This document shows positions 23,719 to 31,170 of a DNA stretch of 64,000 nucleotides, in pieces. How positions within the stretch are numbered: position 1 is the first letter of the stretch; each line of letters starts with the position of its first letter. The DNA is taken from contig CAWJSI010000016.1 of the NCBI GenBank assembly GCA_963845485.1, positions 62,001 to 126,000 on the forward strand, written 5' to 3'. Both the position numbers and the translations under genes were made by a program. Origin of the DNA: Bog-756 sp963845485 (GTDB lineage: Bacteria; Actinomycetota; Acidimicrobiia; Acidimicrobiales; RAAP-2). The notes below the pieces were generated by a model. That model saw only the letters and a program-made list of their open reading frames with translations, was not told the DNA's origin and ran no database searches.

Positions 23719-24498
23719 ATGACATTCGACATCGCCACCTACCGAACCCACTCGGAGAAGCTCGATCTCGAGCACATCGATTTCGACGCCTTCCGCGACC
23801 AGCCGCTCAGTCCCGAGGCGCTTCGTTGCCTGCGCTACATGCACGACGTCGAGAACCATACGGTCTGCTATCTGCGCGATGTCCTGGTCACCCGAGCCCA
23901 TCGCGATCCCGAAGTAACCACGTTCCTCACCCTGTGGAACTACGAGGAGTTCTGGCATGGTGAGGCCATCGCCCAGATCCTCGCCGCCCATGACGAACTG
24001 GCCGGCACCGGGCGCATCGCCGCTCTACGCAACAGGCTTCCGAAAAGCGACAAATGGAAGCCGATCAGCTTCCAGCTGGCCTCCGCGCTCACCCCGCATC
24101 TGACCGCCGTGCACATGACATGGGGAGCCGTCAACGAGTGGACCACCCAGGCGGCCTACGCCCGCCTGGCCAAGCTGGCCGATCATCCGGTACTGGCCGA
24201 ACTGCTGCGCCGCATCATGAAGCAGGAGGGGCGCCATATCGACTTCTACGCCAGCCAGGCCAAGTCGAGGTTGGGCGACAGCCGGGCCGCACAGAAGGTC
24301 ACCCGGTGGGCGCTTCGGCGCTTCTGGGCTCCAGTGGGTACCGGTGTGGTGCCCGACCGGGAAGTCGACTTCCTGCGGGCCTATCTCTTCGGCGACCAGG
24401 ACGGCCAGGCCATGGCGGACCGGATCGACCGGCGGGTCGACCGGCTGCCCGGCCTCGAGGGGTTGCACCTGTTGCAAGGGGCAGTCACGGCCGCTTGA
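23719..24498 (+). CDS. Ferritin-like diiron protein (desaturase-like)
   Basis: Predicted cytosolic helical diiron protein of 259 aa, without signal peptide. Candidate iron ligands occur as MHDVENHTVCYL, NYEEFWHGEAI (ExxH type), NEWTTQAAY and KQEGRHIDFY (ExxH), the spacing of type-2 acyl-ACP-desaturase/ferritin-like oxidases. The substrate is unknown. It is not clearly coupled to the exported ferritin-like pair, as a terminator hairpin lies between. Start ATG 23719 is the first in frame; no clear SD or -10 box was found. Confidence 0.75.
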   Translation: MTFDIATYRTHSEKLDLEHIDFDAFRDQPLSPEALRCLRYMHDVENHTVCYLRDVLVTRAHRDPEVTTFLTLWNYEEFWHGEAIAQILAAHDELAGTGRIAALRNRLPKSDKWKPISFQLASALTPHLTAVHMTWGAVNEWTTQAAYARLAKLADHPVLAELLRRIMKQEGRHIDFYASQAKSRLGDSRAAQKVTRWALRRFWAPVGTGVVPDREVDFLRAYLFGDQDGQAMADRIDRRVDRLPGLEGLHLLQGAVTAA

Positions 24499-24562
24499 GT
24501 CGGGCCCTCCCGGGGCCCACGGTACGGACGGACGGTGTCGAACCAAAACCTGACTGACTCGG

Positions 24563-24568
24563 TAAACT
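24563..24568 (+). promoter_or_regulatory. -10 box, DUF4395 gene
   Basis: TAAACT, 6 nt before GTG 24575. It abuts an in-frame ATG that would be upstream of the predicted transcript start, so it decides the start. Confidence 0.62.
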
Positions 24569-24574
24569 ATGTGG

Positions 24575-25066
24575 GTGTTCAGGTTCCCGAATCCGGTCAA
24601 TGAGTATGCCGCCCGCGCCGTGGCGGCCGGCGTGCTCGTAATGGCTGTGGCGTCCATCGCCTTCCAGCAGCCGTGGATCCTCATCCCGCTGGCCTACGGA
24701 TTTTGGGCACGGGTGCTGACCGGTCCCACCTTGAGTCCGCTCGGCCAGTTGGCCACACGGGTCATCGCCCCCCGGCTCCCGTGGGGCCCCAAGCCGGTCG
24801 CCGGCCCGCCCAAACGGTTCGCCCAGGCCATGGGCGTGGCCTTCTCGACGACGGCGCTGGTCCTGTGGTTCGGCTTCGGCGAGGGTGCGGCCACCTGGGT
24901 GGTGGTGGGCCTCCTGGCGTGTGCCGCCACACTCGAGTCTGTCTTCGGGATCTGTCTCGGGTGCATCGTGTTCGGCTACCTGATGAAGGCCGGCATCATC
25001 CCCGAGGACGTCTGCGCAGCTTGCTCGGACATCTCCCTGCGTCACCCTCAGCTCTCGAAGAGCTGA
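24575..25066 (+). CDS. DUF4395 integral membrane protein
   Basis: Membrane protein of unknown function, 163 aa. It begins FRFPNPVNEYAARAVAA, the usual DUF4395 opening, has about four helices and a C-terminal cysteine pair GICLGCIVF plus EDVCAACSD. An ATG at 24569 is in frame, but TAAACT at 24563-24568 abuts it. The GTG at 24575 lies exactly 6 nt after this -10 box and matches the family N-terminus, so it is chosen. DUF4395 proteins often neighbour thioredoxin-like or sulfur genes (family knowledge). A hairpin overlaps its stop codon. Confidence 0.8.
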   Translation: MFRFPNPVNEYAARAVAAGVLVMAVASIAFQQPWILIPLAYGFWARVLTGPTLSPLGQLATRVIAPRLPWGPKPVAGPPKRFAQAMGVAFSTTALVLWFGFGEGAATWVVVGLLACAATLESVFGICLGCIVFGYLMKAGIIPEDVCAACSDISLRHPQLSKS

Positions 25067-25072
25067 GGGTGA
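25042..25072. terminator. 14-bp hairpin overlapping the DUF4395 stop
   Basis: Arms TCACCCTCAGCTCT and AGAGCTGAGGGTGA pair perfectly around CGA. The TGA stop (25064-25066) is inside the right arm. It lies between convergent genes and can serve both. Confidence 0.72.
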
Positions 25073-25108
25073 GGTCGGTACCCACGGGCACGGAGCCTCG
25101 CCCGTCGG

Positions 25109-25669
25109 TCAGACGAGACGAGGCAGCAGTTCGGCGCACAGGTCGGCGAGCTCCTTGGCACATGAGACGTACACATCGTCCTCCCCGCCGGCGGGGTCTT
25201 CGACGTCCTCCCACGGCTCGATTGCCAGGTCGGCCAGGCCCAAAGCAGCCACCCGTTCGCCAAGAGGTGTGGGACCGGGCGCCAGCTGGCGGACGAGACG
25301 CTTGATCGATGCCGTCTTGGCGGCGGCCTCGGGGTATCGACGGCGGATGAAGGCCACGTGCTCACCGGCCATGGCGACAATGAGGTCGGCATCGATGACG
25401 TCATCGTCGGTCAGTTGGTGACTCCGGTGACCGTCGGCGGTGAACTGCACCGCCTTCAGTGCATCCCGCGTCCTTCGACTCATGGGTTGGCCCTCCACCA
25501 CATGGGTTCCCGCCGTCACGATCCTGAACGCCGGCGACGCCAGCATGGCTCCCGACATCACGGAGCGGGCGGCGTTGCCGGTGCACAAGGTCAGCACCAG
25601 CGGACGGGGTGCATCGGCGGCGGGTTGGAGATCCATCGCCACAGTGTGGTCCATCGGGAAGAGGTCCAC
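25109..25669 (-). CDS. Low-molecular-weight protein-tyrosine-phosphatase-like protein
   Basis: Cytosolic phosphatase or arsenate-reductase fold, up to 186 aa. The P-loop LCTGNAARSVMS (C-x-G-N-x-x-R-S) lies near residues 28-39, and an Asp-rich C-terminal segment (EDVEDPAGGEDDVY) can supply the general acid. Start is uncertain: GTG 25669 is the longest, and an ATG at MDLQPAADAP, about 10 residues later, fits the family better. It follows the 55-aa membrane-protein gene on the same strand. Confidence 0.82.
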   Translation of the reverse strand: MDLFPMDHTVAMDLQPAADAPRPLVLTLCTGNAARSVMSGAMLASPAFRIVTAGTHVVEGQPMSRRTRDALKAVQFTADGHRSHQLTDDDVIDADLIVAMAGEHVAFIRRRYPEAAAKTASIKRLVRQLAPGPTPLGERVAALGLADLAIEPWEDVEDPAGGEDDVYVSCAKELADLCAELLPRLV

Positions 25670-25716
25670 GGCCGCTCCCGTCTACGTCACCGGCGACCAG
25701 GACATGCCTCGGTGCC

Positions 25717-25884
25717 CTACTGGTGGAAGCGGGCTTCGAGATCCTCGATGATCTCGTGCTCTTTCAGTACCGCCTCGGCCTCGGCGTGGGCCGCCACCAC
25801 GTTTGCCGCGGCCTCACGACGCCTGATCCATCGGCGACGTACCCAGACGATGCCGACGACCACGAGCATGAGGAGTGCAAGCAC
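25717..25884 (-). CDS. Small single-span membrane protein (55 aa)
   Basis: Unrecognised short gene. An N-terminal helix (LALLMLVVVGIVWV) is followed by RRRWIRRRE and an acidic, coiled-coil-like tail (AAHAEAEAVLKEHEIIEDLEARF). GTG 25884 lies exactly 6 nt after TACGAT (25891-25896), matching the leaderless pattern of larger genes here, which is the main support. It lies between the exported hydrolase and the phosphatase, all on the minus strand. Confidence 0.6.
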   Translation of the reverse strand: MLALLMLVVVGIVWVRRRWIRRREAAANVVAAHAEAEAVLKEHEIIEDLEARFHQ

Positions 25885-25890
25885 GACTCG

Positions 25891-25896
25891 ATCGTA
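25891..25896 (-). promoter_or_regulatory. -10 box, 55-aa membrane protein
   Basis: TACGAT on the minus strand, 6 nt before GTG 25884. Confidence 0.52.
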
Positions 25897-25940
25897 GTGA
25901 GTGTTCCCCGACGGCGTAACGGTTTAGACCCAGCTGCTGG

Positions 25941-27413
25941 TCAGGGGATCGCCACTTGTTGGGCCTCGGACAAGAGGGGTCCCCGATCAGCGGGCAGGAT
26001 GTAACCCCCGGCAATCGCCTTGTCCAGGCTGGCCTGGTAGGCGGTCAGATAGTCGGCCTTGGTGGGATAGAGACTGGCCAGCACGGCAGGGGTAAACGGG
26101 ATCGCTTGGCCGAACAGCGAGCACAGGGCATTCGTGCCGGGCGGCGCTGCGCCGCTGAGCGTTGAGATCGGGACGTCGACTGCCGGGGTCCGCACCCCGC
26201 CGATCACGTTGCCGTGGCTGTCGAGGGCCAGGACGGCCGGGTCGGTAGCGGAGAGTTTGAAACGCGGCGGGCTGGGCGGCGGGGTCCCAGTGTTCACCCA
26301 CTTGTCGAAGGCGGCGAACGCGGCCTGGACGACATTGTGCTGTGGACCGTTGTTCACCGGAGTGGTGCACCCGAGCAGGCTGGCGGCACCACCCACCTCG
26401 TAGGCGTCGGCGTGGGATGTGCCGGCCACCTCCCAGGTTCTGATCCGCTTGGTGTTGGGCTGTTGAGCCGGTGCGTACCCGAGAGCGATGAGATCGGTCT
26501 GCGTCTCGAACATAAAGACGGGCACCTTCAGGTCGGTGCGGATCCTGAGGTCGCTCGGACCCTGGGTCTTGGTGATCGCCGTTCCGTTGAGGGCGGCTCC
26601 GCCCCCGCCGCGGCTGTGGATGAAGATGCCGTCGAAGATATTGGTCCGGGGTTGGATGGCATCGGCGAACGTGGTCAAGTAGAACGCCGACTGCGATTCA
26701 CCGACGGCGATGACGTGCTTTGGTTTAAGGCCACCGAGGGCGACCGGTTTGGTGGCCGAGAGGGCCTTGCCGATCTGGGCGTAGATGTCGAGGGCGTACT
26801 GGTCCCCAGGGTGGTGAAGCGATCCGTAGCGGGCCGGCTCCTCGGCGACGAGGCCACCCGACGCCGCGCCCGACTGGCCGAGGATGGCGTGGCCCCCGTC
26901 GACGCCCAGCTCCTGTGCCGACACCCCCACGTAGGCGTAGCCCGCCTTCATGAGGGACGGGTTCAAGTAGTCCCAGTCGGGTGCCGACTCACCGGCCGAC
27001 ACGTTCATCCACTCGACGAGCACGGTGCCGTTGAAGTGAGCCGGGCTGGCCGGGCGGCGAACCAGGATTCTCGTTGCGTACGGAGCCGACGTCGTCGGGG
27101 TGACCGTCCACTTCCCGTCACTGGGCATCGAGGTGGCCGTGAATGCCGAAGCGGTACCCGAGGCGAAATACTCCTGCTCGACGTAGCCGTTGGCAGCGAG
27201 ATTGGGCGGATTGGCCGAGAGCGGCTCGACGACGTGGCCGGTGGTGACCGGCCCGGTGAGCGTGGCCACCCGGTCGAACACGGGCGTGGCCGCCTGGGCT
27301 GCCCCTGCGGTGACTAGTTCGCTACCGAGCACGATGGTGGCTACGGCTGCGATGGTGATCACGGCGGCACGTATCCGCCGTGTCCCCACAGAACTGCTGG
27401 TCGATTCAGTCAT
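25941..27413 (-). CDS. Exported alpha/beta-hydrolase-domain protein
   Basis: Secreted hydrolase of about 490 aa. A signal peptide (AAVITIAAVATIVLGSELVTAGAAQA, about 15-40) precedes a large domain with the nucleophile motif AVGESQSAFYL, HPGDQYALDIYAQIGKAL and a candidate catalytic histidine in GTSHADAYEV. It resembles the family of ~500-residue alpha/beta hydrolase domain proteins of unknown substrate. ATG 27413 follows a G-rich SD; an ATG at 27437 would add eight residues. Confidence 0.78.
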   Translation of the reverse strand: MTESTSSSVGTRRIRAAVITIAAVATIVLGSELVTAGAAQAATPVFDRVATLTGPVTTGHVVEPLSANPPNLAANGYVEQEYFASGTASAFTATSMPSDGKWTVTPTTSAPYATRILVRRPASPAHFNGTVLVEWMNVSAGESAPDWDYLNPSLMKAGYAYVGVSAQELGVDGGHAILGQSGAASGGLVAEEPARYGSLHHPGDQYALDIYAQIGKALSATKPVALGGLKPKHVIAVGESQSAFYLTTFADAIQPRTNIFDGIFIHSRGGGGAALNGTAITKTQGPSDLRIRTDLKVPVFMFETQTDLIALGYAPAQQPNTKRIRTWEVAGTSHADAYEVGGAASLLGCTTPVNNGPQHNVVQAAFAAFDKWVNTGTPPPSPPRFKLSATDPAVLALDSHGNVIGGVRTPAVDVPISTLSGAAPPGTNALCSLFGQAIPFTPAVLASLYPTKADYLTAYQASLDKAIAGGYILPADRGPLLSEAQQVAIP

Positions 27414-27581
27414 GTCCCCCCCGAACTTTGGCTTCATGACAGTACCGTCAACCGACCGTCGGCGTCGGCCGCCCCCCGACGGGCCCGCGAGCAGAGGTCC
27501 GTCCGGAGCCCTAGGGTCGCCACCGAGGAACCGAGTTCGCATCGGCTCCGTGACGCTCCCGACAGACAGAAGGCGACTTCG

Positions 27582-28541
27582 ATGACGATCACGCACCGCT
27601 CCATAGCGACGAACGGCATCACGATGCACGTGGCCGAGGCGGGTGAGGGACCGCTCGTCTTACTCCTGCACGGGTTCCCCGAGCTCTGGTACTCCTATCG
27701 GCACCAGCTGGAGGCGCTGGCTGCCGCCGGCTACCACGCCGTGGCGCCCGACCAGCGAGGCTACGGCGGGACCGACGCCCCCGACGAGATCAACCAGTAC
27801 TCCATGCTCCACCTGGCCGGAGACGTGGTCGGGCTCATGGAGGCGCTGGGCGAGGGCCGGGCCGTCGTCGTGGGCCACGACTGGGGCTCCCCGGTAGCAT
27901 CGAGTGTGGGCGTGTTCCGTCCTGACCTCGTCCGTGGCGTGGTGCTGTTGAGTGTGCCCTACCTGCCTCGCGGCAACACCGACACGCTCACGTCGTTGAC
28001 CGCGCTGCTCGGACCCGACAACTATCAGGCCTACTTCCAAGAGCCCGGCGTAGCCGAGGCCGCACTGGAGGCCGACGTCCGGGCCACGGTCGTCGGTACC
28101 CTGATCGGCGGCTCGGGGGACGCTCCGGAGATCAACACCCTGAGCGATGTCAGCGGTGGATACACCTTCCCCGACGTCAGCGGCGTGGAGCTGCCACCGT
28201 GGCTGACCGCTGAGGACGTGGACTACTTCACCGGCGAGTTCCAAAGGACCGGCTACCGCGGTGGCCTCAACTGGTACCGCACCTCGCGACTGAACTGGGA
28301 GTACACGGCCCCCTGGCACAACGCCCCACTCCTCCCACCGTCGCTCTACGTGGGAGGCGACAGGGATCTCGTCCTCAGCTGGCCCGGGTTCCGTGATCTG
28401 GTCGGGATGCTGAAGGAACTCTCGATGCCCAATCTGACCAAAGCGGTCGTCCTCGAGGGCTGCGGGCACTGGACCCAACAGGAGCGACCCGGTGAAGTCA
28501 GCGATCTGATGGTGGAGTTTGTGTCTGGTCTTCCCGACTGA
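27582..28541 (+). CDS. Epoxide hydrolase / alpha-beta hydrolase
   Basis: Soluble hydrolase of 319 aa. HGFPELWYSYRHQ carries the HGxP oxyanion motif, the nucleophile aspartate is in VVGHDWGSPVAS, lid residues include YRTSRLNW, and the catalytic histidine is in GCGHWTQQE. This set is typical of soluble epoxide hydrolases, which open epoxides via an ester intermediate. AGAAGG precedes the ATG. It is divergent from the exported hydrolase; no pathway genes adjoin it. Confidence 0.88.
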   Translation: MTITHRSIATNGITMHVAEAGEGPLVLLLHGFPELWYSYRHQLEALAAAGYHAVAPDQRGYGGTDAPDEINQYSMLHLAGDVVGLMEALGEGRAVVVGHDWGSPVASSVGVFRPDLVRGVVLLSVPYLPRGNTDTLTSLTALLGPDNYQAYFQEPGVAEAALEADVRATVVGTLIGGSGDAPEINTLSDVSGGYTFPDVSGVELPPWLTAEDVDYFTGEFQRTGYRGGLNWYRTSRLNWEYTAPWHNAPLLPPSLYVGGDRDLVLSWPGFRDLVGMLKELSMPNLTKAVVLEGCGHWTQQERPGEVSDLMVEFVSGLPD

Positions 28542-28588
28542 CGACCGCAGCAGGCCGCCGGCACGGCCGACCGGCTACCGGCCCAGGA

Positions 28589-28726
28589 TCAGGGTTGCCA
28601 CCACCGATGCCGCGGGCCCGACTGCTCCGATCTCGGCGTGGTGTCGCGCTGGGACCATGCTCGTCGGCCCAACCAGACGAGGGTGGGCACGGCCAAAAGC
28701 ACGAGGAGCACGACGGTCAGCGCCAT
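28589..28726 (-). CDS. Small membrane protein (45 aa), tentative
   Basis: Short frame with one hydrophobic helix (MALTVVLLVLLAVPTLVWLG) then RRAWSQRD and a polar tail ending RWWQP. A TACCGT -10-like box lies on the same strand at 28748-28753, about 20 nt upstream, but the SD is weak. It fills the gap between the epoxide hydrolase and the MFS gene. The hydrophobic-then-basic layout is the only support. Confidence 0.42.
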   Translation of the reverse strand: MALTVVLLVLLAVPTLVWLGRRAWSQRDTTPRSEQSGPRHRWWQP

Positions 28727-28831
28727 GGGAAGGTCCGGGGCGAGTTCACGGTAAGAACTTCCCTGCACGGAGGGTCGGGCATCCCTGAAGCGTAGACCGG
28801 GTCCCGTCGGGATCGGCCGAGTTCGGCTGGG

Positions 28832-30286
28832 TCAGGCCTGTGGTTCTCGTGCGTGCATGGGCAGCTTGAACACCAGCAAGAAGGTGATGGTCAGGGGGGC
28901 CAGACACGCCCACGCAGTGATGGCCAGAGCGTCCGTCGGGAGGTGACCGCCGAGAGCCGAGAAGAAGATCGTTCCGAGGACGGCGACGCCGAGGGCGCTG
29001 GAAAGCTGCTGGACGGCCTCGAGCACGCCGGAGGCCGAGCCGACCATGTCCATGCCCACGCCGGCCAGGATGAAGTCGAACAGCTGGCCCAGGCTGACCC
29101 CCGCCCCGAGACCGATGAGAAACAGCCCAGGGGCCAGGTCCAGCGTGGAGGCAGTGTGGGCACCGCTCACCGTGAGCGCCAACACCACCGTCCCCGCCGC
29201 GACGACCACGACGCCGAGATGGAGCAGGTGACGACCGAGGCGTCCGACCAGGCCGAATCCGGCGCCCATCCCGGCGATCATCCCGACGACCATGGCCATC
29301 AGGGTCAGCCCGGCATGGATCGGCGAGAAGTGCTCGCCGAGTTGGGCGAACAAGGAGACGCACAACACCAGCCCGCCGAACGCCCCGAAGAAGGCGAGAG
29401 CCACGAGAATGCCGCTCGTATAGGTGCGGTTGGTCAGGAGCCCGGGTTCGATGAGCGGATCGCCGCGGCGGCCACGCTCCCACAGAACGAAGACCACCAG
29501 CACTGCTGCTCCGACCACCAGCGAGACGAACGTCCAGGCCGGCCACCCATCGGTGCGGCCCTGGATCAGGGGGTAGATGATCGCGGTCAACGCGACGCCG
29601 ATGAGTACCATCCCCACGCCGTCGAGCCGGAGCCCCGGGTGGGCGACGGTTCTCGGCAGCACTCGGACGGCGCCGGCGAAAGCGACTATGCCGATGGGTA
29701 CGTTGATGAGGAACACCAGACGCCAGCCGATACCCCACAGATCGGCTTCCACCAGCGCTCCGGCCAGGATCGGTGCGGCGAGCATCGAGAGTCCCATCAT
29801 GGGCCCGAAGGCACCGAATACCTTGGTCATCTCGTCCTCGGCGAAGACCTCTTTCAACATCCCGAACCCTTGCGGGATCATGAGGGCCCCGAACCCGCCC
29901 TGGAGTACCCGAAAGACGATCAGCACCTCCATCGACGGTGCCGCGGCGCAGGCGGCAGACATCAACGTGAAGCCGGCGGAACCGATCAGGAACAGACGGC
30001 GGCGGCCGAACATGTCACCCAGGCGGGCCCCGGTGATCAGGAAGACGGCGAAGGCGAGCGTGTAGCCGGCAGGAAGCCACTGCAAGGTGGAGGCGGTCCC
30101 GCCCAGGGCGGCCCGGATGGACGGGCCAGCGATGTTGACGATCGTGGCGTCCATCAGATCCATGATGTTGGCGGCGATCACGACCGCGAACACGAACCAG
30201 CGCAGGGGGTGGCCGGCCGTGGCCTGTGGCGGCTCAGCCGGGCCATCGGCCACGACCATCGTTCCTGTGCTTCCACCTAGTTCCAT
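28832..30286 (-). CDS. MFS drug exporter, DHA2 (EmrB/QacA) type
   Basis: Proton-driven multidrug exporter of 484 aa with about 14 helices. The motif-C-like region and motif A are visible (LTGARLGDMFGRRRLFL reads ITGARLGDMFGRRR), as is the DATIVNIAGPSI signature of DHA2 in helix 1. GGAGAGCAG precedes the ATG. The divergent TetR gene lies 66 nt away and two operator-like repeats fill the gap, so repression relieved by an efflux substrate is likely. Confidence 0.9.
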   Translation of the reverse strand: MELGGSTGTMVVADGPAEPPQATAGHPLRWFVFAVVIAANIMDLMDATIVNIAGPSIRAALGGTASTLQWLPAGYTLAFAVFLITGARLGDMFGRRRLFLIGSAGFTLMSAACAAAPSMEVLIVFRVLQGGFGALMIPQGFGMLKEVFAEDEMTKVFGAFGPMMGLSMLAAPILAGALVEADLWGIGWRLVFLINVPIGIVAFAGAVRVLPRTVAHPGLRLDGVGMVLIGVALTAIIYPLIQGRTDGWPAWTFVSLVVGAAVLVVFVLWERGRRGDPLIEPGLLTNRTYTSGILVALAFFGAFGGLVLCVSLFAQLGEHFSPIHAGLTLMAMVVGMIAGMGAGFGLVGRLGRHLLHLGVVVVAAGTVVLALTVSGAHTASTLDLAPGLFLIGLGAGVSLGQLFDFILAGVGMDMVGSASGVLEAVQQLSSALGVAVLGTIFFSALGGHLPTDALAITAWACLAPLTITFLLVFKLPMHAREPQA

Positions 30287-30297
30287 CTGCTCTCCTT

Positions 30298-30318
30298 ACT
30301 GAGTACACCGTGCTCAGT
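30298..30318. promoter_or_regulatory. Operator-like repeat 1 (MFS/TetR intergenic)
   Basis: A 21-bp imperfect palindrome beginning ACTGAG and ending CTCAGT, sharing the consensus ACTGAGTACACNGTGCNCA with a second copy at 30334-30352. It lies in the leader or promoter region of the MFS gene. Probable TetR binding site. Confidence 0.62.
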
Positions 30319-30333
30319 TTCAAACCGTAGCAG

Positions 30334-30352
30334 ACTGAGTACACTGTGCGCA
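30334..30352. promoter_or_regulatory. Operator-like repeat 2, overlapping the TetR -10
   Basis: Direct copy of repeat 1 (17 of 19 positions), ending right at the TetR ATG. It contains the TACACT -10 box at 30340-30345, so protein bound here would block the regulator's own promoter. Confidence 0.62.
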
Positions 30353-31072
30353 ATGAGTGCGAGGCAAGGGGTCATCTGGAATCGTCCCGAACGGGCCGCC
30401 CGCGGCCCTGTCCCCTCGCACTCGCGGGAGGAGATCGCCACGGCTGCCGTACGACTGGCTGATTCCGACGGGCTCGAAGCGGTCTCGATGCGCGCCCTGG
30501 CCGTAGAACTCGGCGTAGGAGCGACCTCCCTGTACCGCTATGTCGCCCGCCGGGACGAACTGGTCGAACTGATGGTCGACGAGGTCATGGGCAGCGACCT
30601 GCACTTCGAGTTCCATGGAGACTGGCGCCAGGACCTCCGTTCGTTCGCCCAGGGACTACGGGCGATGGCCCTCCGCCACCCGTGGATGGCCGTGCCCAGC
30701 GCCGGGATGCGCACCTTCGGGCCCAACGAGGCCGGCCTCTACGAGCAGGTCCTCGGCACCATCGACGGTCTCGGCCTCGAGATCGACGAGATGCTCGTGA
30801 TGATCGAAACGCTCGGTGCCTTCGTCCGCGGTCGTGTACTCGAGGAGCTGTCCGAACAGGAGGCTGTCCGTCGCTCCGGTATGGACCAGCAGGAGTGGAT
30901 GCAGACCCAGGTCCCCTACATCCAGAGTCTGGTCGAGAGCGGCCGCTACCCGCTGTTGACCCGCGTCGTCCTCGATGCCCGAGCACCCCACGATCCGGAC
31001 CGCCTCTCGCACGGTTTCGACCTGGGACTCGAGCGTGTACTCGACGGCCTGGCGACGATGATCCCGGACTGA
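30353..31072 (+). CDS. TetR regulator with tetracycline-repressor-like C-terminal domain
   Basis: Repressor of 239 aa, probably of the divergent MFS gene. The HTH is at about 23-65 (EIATAAVRLADSDGLEAVSMRALAVELGVGATSLYRYVARRDELVEL), and the helical C-terminal domain resembles TetR_C. ATG 30353 is 7 nt after TACACT (leaderless), and the operator-like repeat runs up to the ATG, implying autoregulation. Confidence 0.9.
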   Translation: MSARQGVIWNRPERAARGPVPSHSREEIATAAVRLADSDGLEAVSMRALAVELGVGATSLYRYVARRDELVELMVDEVMGSDLHFEFHGDWRQDLRSFAQGLRAMALRHPWMAVPSAGMRTFGPNEAGLYEQVLGTIDGLGLEIDEMLVMIETLGAFVRGRVLEELSEQEAVRRSGMDQQEWMQTQVPYIQSLVESGRYPLLTRVVLDARAPHDPDRLSHGFDLGLERVLDGLATMIPD

Positions 31073-31170
31073 GTCACATCGGAGTGCGGACCGGCCGACG
31101 CGGCGGTCGAAAGCAAGTGGAATCCAACACGAGAGGCTTCCACCCGAAACTCCGGCCCGCCGTCGGAGGA

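Noticed and set aside
24569..24571. ATG as DUF4395 start
   Set aside because: It abuts the TAAACT -10 box and would lie upstream of the predicted transcript start; GTG 24575 is 6 nt after it.
28853..30280. 475-codon plus-strand frame opposite the MFS gene
   Set aside because: His/Gln/Glu-rich antisense translation of membrane helices; typical shadow.
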